Source of the DNA: Sporopachydermia quercuum
Taxonomy: Eukaryota > Ascomycota > Sporopachydermiomycetes > Sporopachydermiales > Sporopachydermiaceae
Reading direction: 5' to 3'
NCBI GenBank assembly: GCA_001599295.1
Contig: BCGN01000001.1
Coordinates: 682,001-746,000, forward strand
Length of the DNA stretch: 64,000 nt
The translations under genes were made by a program, and so were the position numbers. This document shows, in pieces, positions 1 to 12,498 of this stretch (position 1 is its first letter; every line of letters begins with the position of its first letter). The notes under the pieces were generated by a model that was not told the DNA's origin, did no database searches, and saw nothing but the letters and a program-made list of their open reading frames with translations.

Positions 1-328
1 GAGGGTTAGCTATTCTTTATCACTTGGAAGAATTAAAATCCTTTATGTGTAATGTCTGCACCATGAATGCGTCTGGGTGAAGCATAGAAATTGGTGTAAG
101 ACAGTTACAAGACTCGGTANATACTTGTTATTGGTCTCAGACCACAGCAGAAGCGATTGTTCTCGAGAACTAAAGTTGTAGTAATATAATAGTATAAAAC
201 TAGCTAGCACGCTTTTCAAGTGCTCATGTTAGCGATCTAACTGGTAGTGCCGATTGATACGATCAGTCATTAATTACACTCTAAAGCCATTTGACGGTCT
301 TTGATAACTACAAGAGCAATCAATCATT
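1..328. other. Intergenic, upstream of the first gene
   Basis: No ORF or RNA gene is visible here. The stretch should contain the promoter and 5' leader of the gene starting at 329. It runs off the window edge, so the 3' end of an earlier gene cannot be excluded. Confidence 0.4.
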
Positions 329-3300
329 ATGAGCCTTGTACCTACAAGAAGATTCTCCGAAGATGACGGAATCTCATCAAATAACACACCTTCAAAAATT
401 CACGGCAGAGCTTACGATGCTGATTACATTTACGTACCTGTCATGGAATCGTCCTCAGTGAACTTCTCCAAAGTACTGAACTTTACGGNAGCTAAATCCA
501 ATGACCTGGTTGTTGCTAAAACAGACAAAATTGAAGTGTTCAACCTTACGAAGTCTTCTTCAAAACAGGAACCAACATTAATTTTGAAATCCTCTCTCAA
601 CCTCTTCCAGAAAATTATGGGCATGGTACAAATCACTCCTAGCAAGTGGAAGTTTGGATGGACCAACTCAACTATATTCAGCCCAGATCATCATACCGCA
701 CCATTAGATATGGTTGGCGTTTTGCTTGAAGATGGAACCTTTGGAATTGTCTATTACGAAAAAATTACCCAACGTTGTGAGATTGCTCTTGATTTCCGAA
801 CGAAAAGAACTAGACTTAGTGTTATTGCTCCTCTTTTATGCGGAGACTCCACAGGAAGAAGTATTGCCATTAACGACTCTGCCAATGATATTACTATTCT
901 GTTTATTGATCTATCCAACCTTGAAAAAGCTTACATTCATACATCAACTCATCAAACAGGTACGCTTGAGGCATCAAATATATACGACTTTGCTAAACCT
1001 GCTTCTATTCCTGATATGGGTATTATATCTATGACCTTCATTCCTCCTGATTCCAAGCATTCACTTGAAACCTCTCTAGCTTTACAAGTGGCAGACGAGC
1101 CTCATAAATCAATGAGAGACAAAGTAAACAACACGTTTATTCTAGCATGCTTAGCCAGAGACGTTTTCAAGGGCAGAATAGTTCATTTTTTCCGGTTCAG
1201 AAAACTGAAACCCAACCAACAAGTTGCAGGACCAAAAATCGTATCTGAGCTTGAATTCATCAACAAAATGCCCATTAGAGATGATAAATGCAATTTTATT
1301 GTCCCTGCTCCCAAGCTTTGTGGTGGTGTTTTTACTGTCGGTAGCAGATTCTGTGATTGGGTTCCTTTGACTTATGAGACTTTTCAGCACTACGTACCAG
1401 GTCGAATGTCGATAAAACTAGATAAGCCAACAGATAGATTCATCAGAGTGATCACATCGGTTGATCTGAAGACCAATTTGAAAGGCTATCCGGACGAATG
1501 TGTAAAGTTGTACGTTGGATGCGAAACTGGAGATATTTTCTCTCTCTATATAAAGGTTGTATCCCCTACGAAAATGCTATCTTCAAAGGTGGATTTAGGA
1601 AAAGTGACAGTTCCAACATGTATCTCGGAAATAACGCCGCAATTTCTGTTTGCTGGATCTCACTTATACGATTCTTGTGTGTGTGAAAAAATTGGGGATA
1701 AAGAATCTGGCTATAAGTTGAAGCACTTGATTTCGTTAGCTGGACTACCAGTGATTATTGATTTGGCAGTAGACTTTGAGAAGACAACCAATTCGTTGAC
1801 ATGTTATGCTGCTACTGGTGGGTTTTTCTCCTCTTCAGTTCGAAGGCTTCAATTCGGGTTGAAAACCGATGAAATAGAGGCATCTCCCATTGGACTATCG
1901 CTCGCCAATATAGGATCAATGATCCCTTTGAAAGATGATACTGTCATTCTGATAGATACAGTACTTGATGAAGAAACAAAGGTCATCACCTGGAGACAAG
2001 ATCCTTATATTGCAGACGTTCTAGATTCAAGAGTTGATCCTAGAGAAATGATTGCTGCTTGTAAAGAACTACATTGCATTGTTGCTAAAAATTGTTTGAT
2101 CAACACCATCGACACCGGAAATTTGGATTTTCCATGGAGTATATATGAATTCAGACCTTGTGATGGTTTCTTCACTGTTTCTGTTGTTTTCACTGATAAG
2201 TATGCTGTACTATTGTTTTCCAATAATGAATTAAGATTTTACAACACTACGAATGGTAAGGAGTTATTGTCATTTACTCCCAAAGAGGAAATTGCATTAT
2301 TTGACTGTGTATCGTTTCATGATAAGTACCATTTTTTCCTGACCTTCACCAGCATTTCCAATCCTCTACCTGGCATTTATGGATTTTATTGTGATCCTGC
2401 TGGTGAGAATCATAAAATTATTGATGTTGGTTCAACGATGATATCCTTATTGTCAATAACAGATGATAGCTCGATAGTTTCTAGTGTGAAATGTGTCTTC
2501 TCAGAACAGGATAACACTTTAGATATGTTCTTAGGTATGGAAGATGGAATGCTGAACGTTTATTCATTTTCAATCCATACCAGTTTGATAGAACAAAGTG
2601 TTGATGAAATGGATGGGATACAGAATGTTAGCTTACCATATGACCCGTATAATTTATCTGACGTTTCTATCAACAGTGCCAGTAACACCAATGATAATAA
2701 CAATGATAGTAACGAGAGCAAAATTAATGATTATGAATTTCTTACACTTGATGGCTTTTACATGGCAAAAATTGGATCTACCATTACATATTTAACGTGC
2801 GTCCATGAAGCAGATAGACGTCATGGGTTTATTGCCTCTTCCGGGGATTCTCTGGTGAGAATTTCATACAATGAGTCATCTGTTCATTACTGGAATTTCA
2901 CTAGTATCAATTGTGCATTGCCTTTCTTATGGTGTATCAAGTCTTATAATTCAGTGAAATCACCATTTTACGTTGACAATGTTAACAAAATTGAATCGTG
3001 CGATGAAGTAATTTCCATTCTAGCAACTGATGGTGAAACTCTTGTTTCCAAGAACATCTATTCAGACCATGCAGCCAAAGTTGATAGTTGGTCGTATAAA
3101 GGTTTAGTAAGAAAGATTATTAAACTGCCAGGTAATATTCTAGCTGTGGGCGGAATCAACATGCCTCAGGATAAACTCCCAGAAGAAACCATTAGCGAGG
3201 ACATTTATTGTGAGGCCCTCCTTGTCGATTGCAATACTATGGAAGAAATAGCAACTATTGAATTAGAACCTGGCGAGGAAATAGTTGCTATGTGTAATTT

Positions 3301-4819
3301 GAATTATAATGGCAATCAAGGACAACCCAATAAGGAGTTTTTCTCTAATTTCCATCAAGACAGCGCGACATCACCAGAATTGAAGCAAATTCTGTCCAAT
3401 ATGTTTGCTATTGGTACTATCTGTGTGTCAAAGAAAGTAAAATCAACAGTGACTAAATCCAAAATAAAAGTTTTTCGGAGATTTCCTAATAATAATTTTC
3501 TACTCCTGACTCAAGCTGTGACAAGAGATAATATTATAGCAATGGAAAACTATGGTGGACAAATGTTTGTTGTTGGAGTAAGCAACACTATTTTGCTTCT
3601 GGGCGTAGATATTGATAGCGATACAGGGAAGTGTTCTTTAAGACCTATGGTTAAGAAACCTTTAGAACTACCGTATCCTGTGACAGACATATCAATTCTC
3701 GACAAAGGAATATTTGTTTCCAATGCTATTCATGGTTATAATTTCTGTTGGGTTGAAGATAAGGAATCAGAGAGCGAGAACCATTTGTATGGTATCTCTG
3801 ATGAGAAGCTATGGAAATCTAACACAGCTAAACTGTCTACTATTCATATTGCTAAAACAAAAACTCCAGCATGTATAGAAGTAGTTGGATATCGAGAGAT
3901 TTTACTAGCCGATAGTCAAGGGAAAATCTCTGTTGTTTTCCAGGGTCAGCAATCATCTTATACACGTGAGGACGGAAGAGTGAATCCATTTTTTGACATT
4001 TCACCTACAGTATCGACGTTTTCGACAGATTTCAGAGAAAACATTAATGTCATCAAACGATTACAACCTGAGGACGATTTTTACGATTTGGAGGATTTAC
4101 CTATCGCTGTTATTGGTACTGTAAGTCAAACCCTTTGCTGATTTGTCCCATTCATAAGGAATTAGAAATAGTTTTCAAGTGTATATTATCATACTGTGAT
4201 TGAGATAATTATTATTTACTAACACATTTTCAGGCTGGAGGAGGATTATGGATTTGTCATGATAACAAGAAAACTGCCCAAGGAGTTCACGGTTATTTCA
4301 GACCCGTCAATGATCTGTTTGAAAATAGAAAATTGTATGTCCTTTTATGATTTATTGTCTTACTTTATTGATTATGATATAGATGGAAACAAAATCATGC
4401 AACATTCTCAACGTTATATGTACTATTGATACTAACCTATCTATAGGTCTCAATTTGAACAAAGCATTCGCTCGAAAATGTTTTATAAATCTCAGCAAAG
4501 AAATGAAGAGAATCAAGAAAACCAATGCGATAGAGAAGATGCGGCGTTGAGTTTATCATTCAATGCATACGATACTTTGAATTTCTACAAGCTTAAGAAC
4601 AGAAATGAAAACGAAACTGAGGGATTGAAGGATCCTGTTTTTCAAAAGAAGTGTTCAGATTTTCCGATTAGATTGGGTTTAAGTGCGGAATCTCCTGAAG
4701 GACCTATAGACGATGTACTATCATCTTACTCTAAAACAGTGCTGTACCACATAATGAGAGAGCCATTATCCAAGAATCTATTCTTTTCTGAAGCTCGAGA
4801 AGTTGCAGACAAGTCTTAG
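329..4819 (+). CDS. DDB1/Mms1/Rse1/CPSF1-family beta-propeller protein, tandem copy 1 (three exons)
   Basis: Exons are 329-4120, 4234-4334 and 4447-4819, giving 1,421 residues. Both introns (113 and 112 nt) have clean signals: GTAAGT with TTACTAAC before the AG, and GTATGT with TACTAAC at 4430. The reading frame carries through both joins. Family members are scaffolds of three WD40-like propellers plus a C-terminal helical part; they act in ubiquitin ligases (DDB1, Mms1), splicing (Rse1) or cleavage-polyadenylation (Cft1). Seen here are a DDB1-like block with FAGSHLYDS and IDLAVDFE followed by GGFFSSS, and near residue 1073 the block NYGGQMFVVG. The last exon adds about 125 polar residues. 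I cannot decide which functional branch it belongs to; Mms1-like is a guess from length and divergence. The related gene at 5998 follows in the same direction. Codon 54 holds one undetermined base. Confidence 0.8.
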
Positions 4820-5997
4820 GGTAATGTTTAACGGATAATAAGGGTTGTTTCTTGTTTATTGATTTTATTATCTTTTTGATATGAGAATGAGATTAGTCAT
4901 TGTCAATTTTAAGGTACAGTAACAGTGCGGATGAATAATAAATAAATATGTATGCAGATAAGCTCAAAAGTAAGTCTATATGGTAGTTCAATTATCACTG
5001 TAGTGTATCTTTGAAATTTAAAGAAAATCCCTGGCAAACTTCAGGAGCACGAGACAAGCGTAGTGGTTGATCTGTAATTATAAATCTCTTTGGAGATTGT
5101 TTGTCCTGCGCAAAAGCAACTTCAGATCACGTAACATAGAACCACATTTCGTCTGAAAAGTTCTAATCACATGGTTGTAAACAGAATCAAGAGTCTTTCT
5201 TAAGTAGCAGACGGCAACACAGTTGAAAGACTGTTAATGTTAGAACTGCTGCTTTCAATTTTCTTTCGAGCATCCAATATGAAGAAGGTCTTATCCGTTT
5301 TTGTTGTCAATCATGTGGTAATGTCTAGTGATGTACTCCATTACTCATTATTCATGTATGCTTCTGCAGAGTCAAACTCATTCAATGCAGAAGGCAGAAC
5401 ACTACGCTTTCGTTCAACAAATTGATTTGTTCAATTAGTTGAATCCGTATTTGATACCTTGTTCTCAATAATAATAAAATTTAAAATCAGACAAATATAT
5501 TCTTCAAAGTGGTAAGAATCTGAATAGTTCTCATCTCAACCTACTCAACCAATCTCNAATAGAATGCACAGCTAACGCATTATACTGCGCCATTCTGCAT
5601 CATCCTGCAATGTCGGCATCACTGTACAATTAACTGGTTTCTTCATATCTCATTCTCATATTCTTTGATTACCAGCAAGATTTTATTTATTCCTAATCAG
5701 CATCAATCATAACGACAAAATCGTTGGTTTAGAAAAGAAACAGAGCTCAGTAGTCTCCAATTCCTGCTTTATTCACTACTATTAGCTGACCGCCTTCTTA
5801 CACCTTTGCTCTTTAGTCAATATGCATCTTACACTGGGAGTGATCTTCGATAAGAAAGGACATTCCAATATCGATTGATACTGATACAACAGAAGTATAC
5901 CAAGTTGGAGTGNATTCGAAAATCAGCGGTTCCTTTACCTACTNTTCTCATCTAAGTGCAATATCAGCTGTAACGAACTTTATTAAAAATATCCGCC
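4820..5997 (+). other. Intergenic between the tandem DDB1-like genes
   Basis: About 1.2 kb that should hold the 3' end of copy 1 and the promoter of copy 2. A 62-codon ATG frame at 5237-5425 has no recognisable product and is probably chance. Three single undetermined bases lie at 5557, 5913 and 5944. Confidence 0.4.
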
Positions 5998-8900
5998 ATG
6001 TCTTTTAAGGCTAAACACAAAGCGTTAACTTCATCCTCCTACAAATTGCATCCTTTAGTGGAGAACACAAGTATCACCAATGCTTGCTATATCCATTTTA
6101 TCTCGTCATCAGAAAAACATCTTGTCACTTGCACTAGAGAACATATAAATATCTATCAGTTCGGTAAAAGTGGGCTACAGAAGGTGAGATCGGAAACCCT
6201 TGAAAATAAGGAAGACATCTTTCTATCAATGATACCTCTGAGAGTGCATCCTAAGAGATCCCTGATAAGTACTCTGTCGACAAATGCTGAAAAAGGTCTG
6301 AACATTTTAAGAATCCACGTATTGCGTAATAATGAGTTTTTCTCTGTCTCCACAATTCATTTTGAGCAATCAATGATTGATAGTTTACCTGCTTTGCAAT
6401 GTTTTGATCCTATGTCCAAAATATTAGTGGTTCTCACCAATCCTGGGACTCTTTTTATCGGCCAGATTAAAAAAAATACTTTTGGAGGNGATAGGAAGAT
6501 NCCGTCTCTAGACTTTAATGCTCTAAGAAAAGATGTGATGTTTTGGGAATATAGAATGCACGTCTCAATTCCTGCTTTGAATATTGTCAATATGGCCTTT
6601 CCTACTACCAAGGAAATATCATATGAGTTTCAAATCATTTACTCATTTACTAAAGGTAAAATATCTACTCCAGTATTTCTAGCTGTCTTACATAATAACA
6701 GCGAGAGTAGTAAATTTATTGAGATCTTTCAATTTGAACAGAGGGCGGAGAATAAGAAAATTCTTTATTCTGATGATTATATTAACTTGAAATCTATTTT
6801 CAAAGAAGAACTGTTAGATATCTCTGCGTCAGTAGTTCAACCTGCTTCAAGAGCNCTCGGTGGTTTATTTGTTATTGGCAAGCAAACTATTTACTGGATC
6901 CCTAGNCCCATTCCTTATATTGAAGAAAATTACACAGGAAGGATACCTAAGATTTATTGGAAAATACCAAACAGAATAGTGCAGATCCCATTGGCTTGCA
7001 TCATTCCTATTCAAGCTATTACTAGTCTTGAGGATAATGATACTCAGTATATTCTTGGAACAGAAACTGGTGAGACACTCATAATGAATATTGAGTATGA
7101 AATTGATGAGGAAGCAAATAAAAGGAATGGCAATGATCAAGTGGACGATTCGCGCGTAGAATTAATGAGAGAGAATCATTGGTATAATTATTCGACACCA
7201 CGATCCATTGTTGATTCAGATGATGAACTAGAAGAGAGATCGTTTAATGTTGTGGGCGTTAAAGACATAACTATCCACCCTTCTGGTAGAACAACGATTC
7301 CAACCTGTCTGGTACATCTGAAAGGTGAATACTTCTTTGCCGGTTCTTCTATGCATAATTCATGTTTGTTTTCTTATGATTTCTCTGATCAGCTGTTTAA
7401 ACCAATTCAGGAACTAATTGGATCTCCTCCGATTCTTGATATTGCGGTAGAGATAAATGCAAAGTCAAATACTTTCACTGCATATTCTGCTGCTGGTGGA
7501 TTCTTTAGCGGCTCCATCAAAAAATACTCCTTCGGTTTGAAAGCAACAAATCACGTCTTCACAGGAATTGAGGTAAATCCAAGCATCAGTGGTGTCAAAA
7601 CTGTGGGGAAAGACTTGCTGNTAATTTCTTCTGATGATCCTGAAGAAAAATACCAGTGGTATAAAATTGATTATACTACAATGAATACTAAGAAAATTAA
7701 CTTCCCTTTACCGTTAATTGAAAATATCATTGGTTTCAATGATCGCAAGAACTTGATGTTTACTGGCACTTCAGTCATAAACACCAAATTTCTTACTATC
7801 GAGCCTTTGCCTTTTTTGAATGAGAAAATCGGCAAAAAGATAACTTCTATCGCCACATCTAATGATCAAACATGTTTTCAAATCGGTGACTCAACACTAG
7901 TAGTAACGGATGAAAATTTCCAAGAAATCGCCTGTTATGAAAACTCTGATGAGATTTCTAGTTTTGATTTCTGCTCTTTCTATTATAAGGGAAGCAATGT
8001 GGTAATCATTTGTTTCTACAAGAACAATGGTGATATTATGTTTCTTAAATTTGCTGCCACTTCAAAAGGTTCGAAGAGAAAGAGACATTTTGCTAATCAT
8101 CAGAAGGAAAGCAATAGACGAAGTACACTTGAATTGGATCAAGAGAAGCTTGTATCGAAAGAAGCTTCTCTTTCAGATCTGAAAGTAACCCGCGCTTTTG
8201 AAGATGCAGCTGAAAATCCTGACTCGTGTTATATTTTCATTTGGGCCCCAACAACAGGTGGTGTGCTTAATATTTATGCTTACTCTGTTCATGATGATTT
8301 ACTGAATACCGTCCCTTTGATGAGCCTGTCAGTAAGCAGTTCTGCTATCTCATTATCGAAATGCTCTGAAACTAAGCAGTTTTGCGATATAATTATTCAA
8401 ACCGAGCAACAGCTTTTCACAGTGAAAAGATACTCACTAGCTTTACATTCCACCTCGGAATTTACCTATTGTTTGGTGAAAATATGTGGGAATAGTCCTG
8501 TGTTACATTCTATTTGCTACGAGAACAAGCTGTTAAATGAACGAGATCCGTTTGCTGAATCTGACCCTTTACATTGCTATTGCTTGGTAACGTTAGACAG
8601 GAGTGATAATGTATGCATATCTTTGGTTGATGATAAAATATCTTGTGATCACGAGATTCTAACATTGAATATGCTCGTGAGGAGGATACTGTATAATGAA
8701 CGTCGGAATTGTATTATTGCTGGAGCCGTTTCTTTTGCTGGTTTACTTAATCAACCAAATGTTGGTGATCTGAAAAGCCTGAGTAACAGTAGTCAACAGC
8801 TTGAATCATTTGTTTTATTGGTTGATAAGAATAGCATGAAAGAAGAATTCAGATTCAAGCTTGGTATTGGTGAAGAGTTTACTTCTATGTGTTCTCTTGA

Positions 8901-10167
8901 TCTTGATGGTAACCAAAGCAATTTTGATTTGTTTTCCGACGATAACAAGATCAAATTTGCTGTTCTCGAAGAATCTATTGATACAGAAATACGGGAATTG
9001 TTTTCTCGACTTATAGTTGTTGCCTCAAATGAAATGGTATCTTCGTTAAGTACTTTACGATTGTTTGAAATAGAACGAGGAAAGAGTAGGAAACTGAAGG
9101 AATTACATAAATTCACAACTCATCACGACATTCTNGCAGTTGCAAATTATGGAGGCCAAATGTTTGTTGTTGGGGAAGGTAGCAACTTGTCATTGTTTGG
9201 AGTATATGAGCGAGATGGAAAGTTAGTTATTGACCGAGCGATGTATCATAATGGATTTGCCCAAGATCAAATAACGGAAATCACCATTCGAGATAAAGGT
9301 ATCGTTGCTTCAAGGTTAGGTTCTGGGTATACATTAGGTAGAATCAATGATGAAAGTGCAAAAGATGAAAGACTTCCATATGGGCAAAACGATGAGATCA
9401 TCAGAAATCATGGAAAAGGCAAATTTGTAGTACGNTCATCGAATGATGGAGCATGGCCTTTAGCGGTTGAACTGGTTGGACCAAGTACTTTCATGATGTC
9501 TTATGACAATAATAAGACGTCTTTTTTCAGATTCAAAGGAGATTGCAGTGAAGAAAAGAATGCTGATAAACGATTGGCGAAAAGAGACAAAGGTAATACT
9601 TATTTCAACATGATGAACAAGTATGAGCAGACCGGTTCATTGATTGAATTGTTCGACGGTGTTAATGTCATTAGAAGTATTCCAACAAAGCTCTCAGATG
9701 GGTTGCACCTCAAGAGTAATAAAACGAGGCCGGCTGTTCTGCTTGGGACTGTATGTTAATATTTGAAATATTGTTATTTGGAGCAGTTAATTTGGAGCTG
9801 AGTTCTTTGATGATTATTTGATGTGCTAACAATTGATAAACGTTTAGAAATCTGGAGCCATATACTTTTTGGATGAGAACATTGACAAAGAAAGCTACGA
9901 GGACAATAAATAGTAAGTATTTTACGACAGCATGTGTTTGAATGCTCGTGCTTATCATATCCTATGATATTTTTGATTTCTGGTTGACTAACACTTATTT
10001 TTCCTCTTATTAGCAATAGGGTGGAATTTCCAAATTCTCAGCTTCAGAATAGTCACTCTAACCAGGAGAATGTAAGTCATGCATCAAGGGATAGTGCTGG
10101 TTTGAAAAGATACAACTTGTTTCCAGTGTTTGACTTTGTGACTCATATTCTCTCTGCTTTTAGGTAG
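5998..10167 (+). CDS. DDB1/Mms1/Rse1/CPSF1-family beta-propeller protein, tandem copy 2 (introns near the 3' end)
   Basis: Exons are 5998-9750, 9848-9912 and 10014-10167, giving about 1,323 residues. Intron 1 (GTATGT, GCTAAC) sits at the same place as intron 1 of the upstream paralogue, directly after a Gly-Thr pair. Intron 2 has GTAAGT and GACTAAC. Blocks shared with copy 1 are FAGSSMHNS, ILDIAVE, GGFFSGS and, near residue 1049, NYGGQMFVVG. Copy 2 has an acidic insertion around residues 385-420 and a shorter, unrelated-looking C-terminus. A possible third intron, 10072-10163, has GTAAGT and a pyrimidine-rich TTTTAG end but no CTAA(C/T) branch site. If it is removed, the gene ends at 10244 with 1,318 residues. 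Seven undetermined bases lie in the frame, six of them at third codon positions. The exact function is unknown. Confidence 0.78.
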
Positions 10168-10653
10168 GACGGAAGGCAGGTTATATGGATTTGGGTAGTT
10201 ATTTGAATGTCTTATTTCATGGCTATGTAACTATAGAAAATTGAACTGTTTATATTATGATGCAACTGCTTGCAATAACCGATAGATACAATTCTTACAA
10301 TACTCATCGTTTCACCAATCCGTATTCTATTAAGATATATTTATAGTACATACATTATGTAGATGCGTAAGTAAGTTATAACCATTTCTAGCATTTCATG
10401 ACTGATGAAAAATCGTAAGTCATGAAATGTTTCCAAGTTCCAGAAGTATATACAACAAAACTAACTGAATAGTTCAAGTCAAATTATCATCATAGTATAA
10501 TCATTTATACTTAGGATAACAATCATGCTATCCATGTACATAAAAGATGACACTAAATTGATTATAATATACCACTAGAACAGAAACATCTAGATCAGGC
10601 ATATTGCTTTAAAAAAGTAATTGAGTACACATAAAATCCATAAAGCGTAGAAT
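10168..10653. other. Intergenic, convergent 3' ends
   Basis: AT-rich spacer between copy 2 of the DDB1-like pair and SNU13, which point towards each other. It probably holds both 3' UTRs. No other feature is seen. Confidence 0.4.
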
Positions 10654-11034
10654 TTAAATGAGTAAAGTCTCAATTTTGTCCTTAATAGCAAAGATCTGAG
10701 TCTTCAATTGAGAAGCATCGTTAGATGTGACAGATGCAGCAATAACTGGTCTGGAAACACCACAAGCTCTTCCGAGAGCAACTCTGGAAGGAACGAAAAC
10801 ATAAGGAACGTTCTTATCTTCGCATAATAAAGGCAAATGAAGTAAAATTTCAATTGGTTCAGTATCAGCTGCCATGACAATAAATTCAGAGATACCTCTG
10901 TTGAGTGTCTTAGTAGCTTCGTTAGCACCTTTCTTTAATTGTCTCAAGTTGGCAGATTGTTGAATAACGTCTAAAATTTGTTGAGTCAAAGCTGAATCAG
11001 CTAAAGGAAAAGCCTTAGGATTAGGAGCAGACAT
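10654..11034 (-). CDS. SNU13: U3/U4 snRNP protein Snu13 (15.5K, L7Ae family)
   Basis: A 126-residue protein, nearly identical to yeast Snu13. It begins [13 protein letters not shown] and carries the L7Ae RNA-binding core: [15 protein letters not shown], then the [15 protein letters not shown] strand and the [14 protein letters not shown] loop. Snu13 binds kink-turns in U4 snRNA and in C/D-box snoRNAs including U3, so it serves both splicing and rRNA processing and modification. The frame extends upstream to 11157, but the family start is the ATG at 11032-11034 and the extra 41 residues have no family counterpart. VMA3 is divergent on the other side of a spacer of about 1 kb. Confidence 0.97.
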   Translation of the reverse strand: MSAPNPKAFPLADSALTQQILDVIQQSANLRQLKKGANEATKTLNRGISEFIVMAADTEPIEILLHLPLLCEDKNVPYVFVPSRVALGRACGVSRPVIAASVTSNDASQLKTQIFAIKDKIETLLI

Positions 11035-12009
11035 TTTGAACTGAATTGTAACGATTAATCGGATTGTCTTTAAGTATAAGATATAACTTTGAGGTTGTTT
11101 ACTGAGATAGTTGTTTGCTTGCTGATTGTCAACCTGGGGTGAAAAGGTTCCTTGCAATCTGTTAGCTCGCCTTTATCTTTGATAAGATTATTACAATCTT
11201 TATTGTATCAAATTGAATGATAAATTGATGAGAAGTTTTGGTTTCGTTGATGGTAAGTTAAATCCTATATATTCTAACCAACTGATGCATGAATAGAAGA
11301 GAAAGAAGTTTTCAGTGTACTACTGAAAAATTTCTTAGCTATTTGAGAAAAAGATAATTTGTTAGAGATTGAATATTCACGCTTACTACTGTATTCATGG
11401 TATATTTGATCATACCTATATGATCATATATGATTACTTAATCAATATCTACATATATATCCTTCGGAGTAAGTTCACAGNAGCAAATTCTGAATGTATG
11501 GGTGTAATTATGCAGCCGAGTTCACACTTAGAGTTCATGCTGACATGCAATTCTCCTGCATTAAACCTGTATTACCGATATTTCTCGCATAATAACTCAA
11601 TGTATAAATATGCATTAATATACCACATCCGTAACCATGAGTATTCACATGTACATACTATATCATGTAAAATGTGTCTGCACAAATTGCCAACTACTTC
11701 TCATAATAGGCAGCCATTTCGTCCTGGGCTTCTTCCTTTTCTTTTCCAATGACTGGAGAGATACGAAGAGTTCAACTAAACATGATTCAAGAAAATAACA
11801 ATTATAAAATCACATTCTCCTGTAAAGAATTTAAGAATTGATCAATAGGATATATTATATTCCTGCTGGTAATTGATAGATTGTGTTGTTGTTTGTTAGA
11901 AGATAGCTGTCCTACCTAGCTTTATTACTGGGTTTATTTGTTTATAAAGCCAATTGCATCACTGATTACTTGAGAAAATACCAAATAATCAATCACAAAA
12001 ATATTTACA
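11035..12009. other. Divergent intergenic region SNU13/VMA3
   Basis: It should hold the promoters of SNU13 (leftward) and VMA3 (rightward). A 127-codon frame at 11369-11752 is AT-rich, Tyr/Ile/His-heavy and resembles nothing known, so I treat it as chance. One undetermined base lies at 11481. Confidence 0.4.
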
Positions 12010-12459
12010 ATGTCTGATCTTTGGTATGTAAAGAGAGTTGAGTTGTTTGAAATTGAAGCAACAGATGATTGATTGAATTGTGGATTGATGAGAGATATAA
12101 ATGGTGATCTGATAGGAGGGAGGTTGAGGATACTACCAGTGAGACCGTAAATGACGTGTGACAACCAAGGTTTCAACAGTATTTTAGAATATGACATGAT
12201 ATAAGCTTGCAATTATGTTTTGAGAAATTAAAACGTTGGTTCAGTCAAGTTTGTCTTGATTGTTGTTCGAAGATAATACAATTGATAACAGCAGTTATGC
12301 GACTTTTCGGTTGGGTCAGATTGATCAATAAATCTACAATGTAATATCATCACTAAATGCGCTGAAGGTGAAAAATAGAGTAGAGTTTCGTTATACTGAA
12401 ATCAGACACAAAAAATTCTTACCATTTTGACTTTCTCGGTGTTCACACTGGCATTCACC

Positions 12460-12498
<39 letters not shown>

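Noticed and set aside
11369-11752. 127-codon frame upstream of VMA3
   Set aside because: Tyr/Ile/His-rich, AT-driven composition, no family signal, and it lies in the shared SNU13/VMA3 promoter region.
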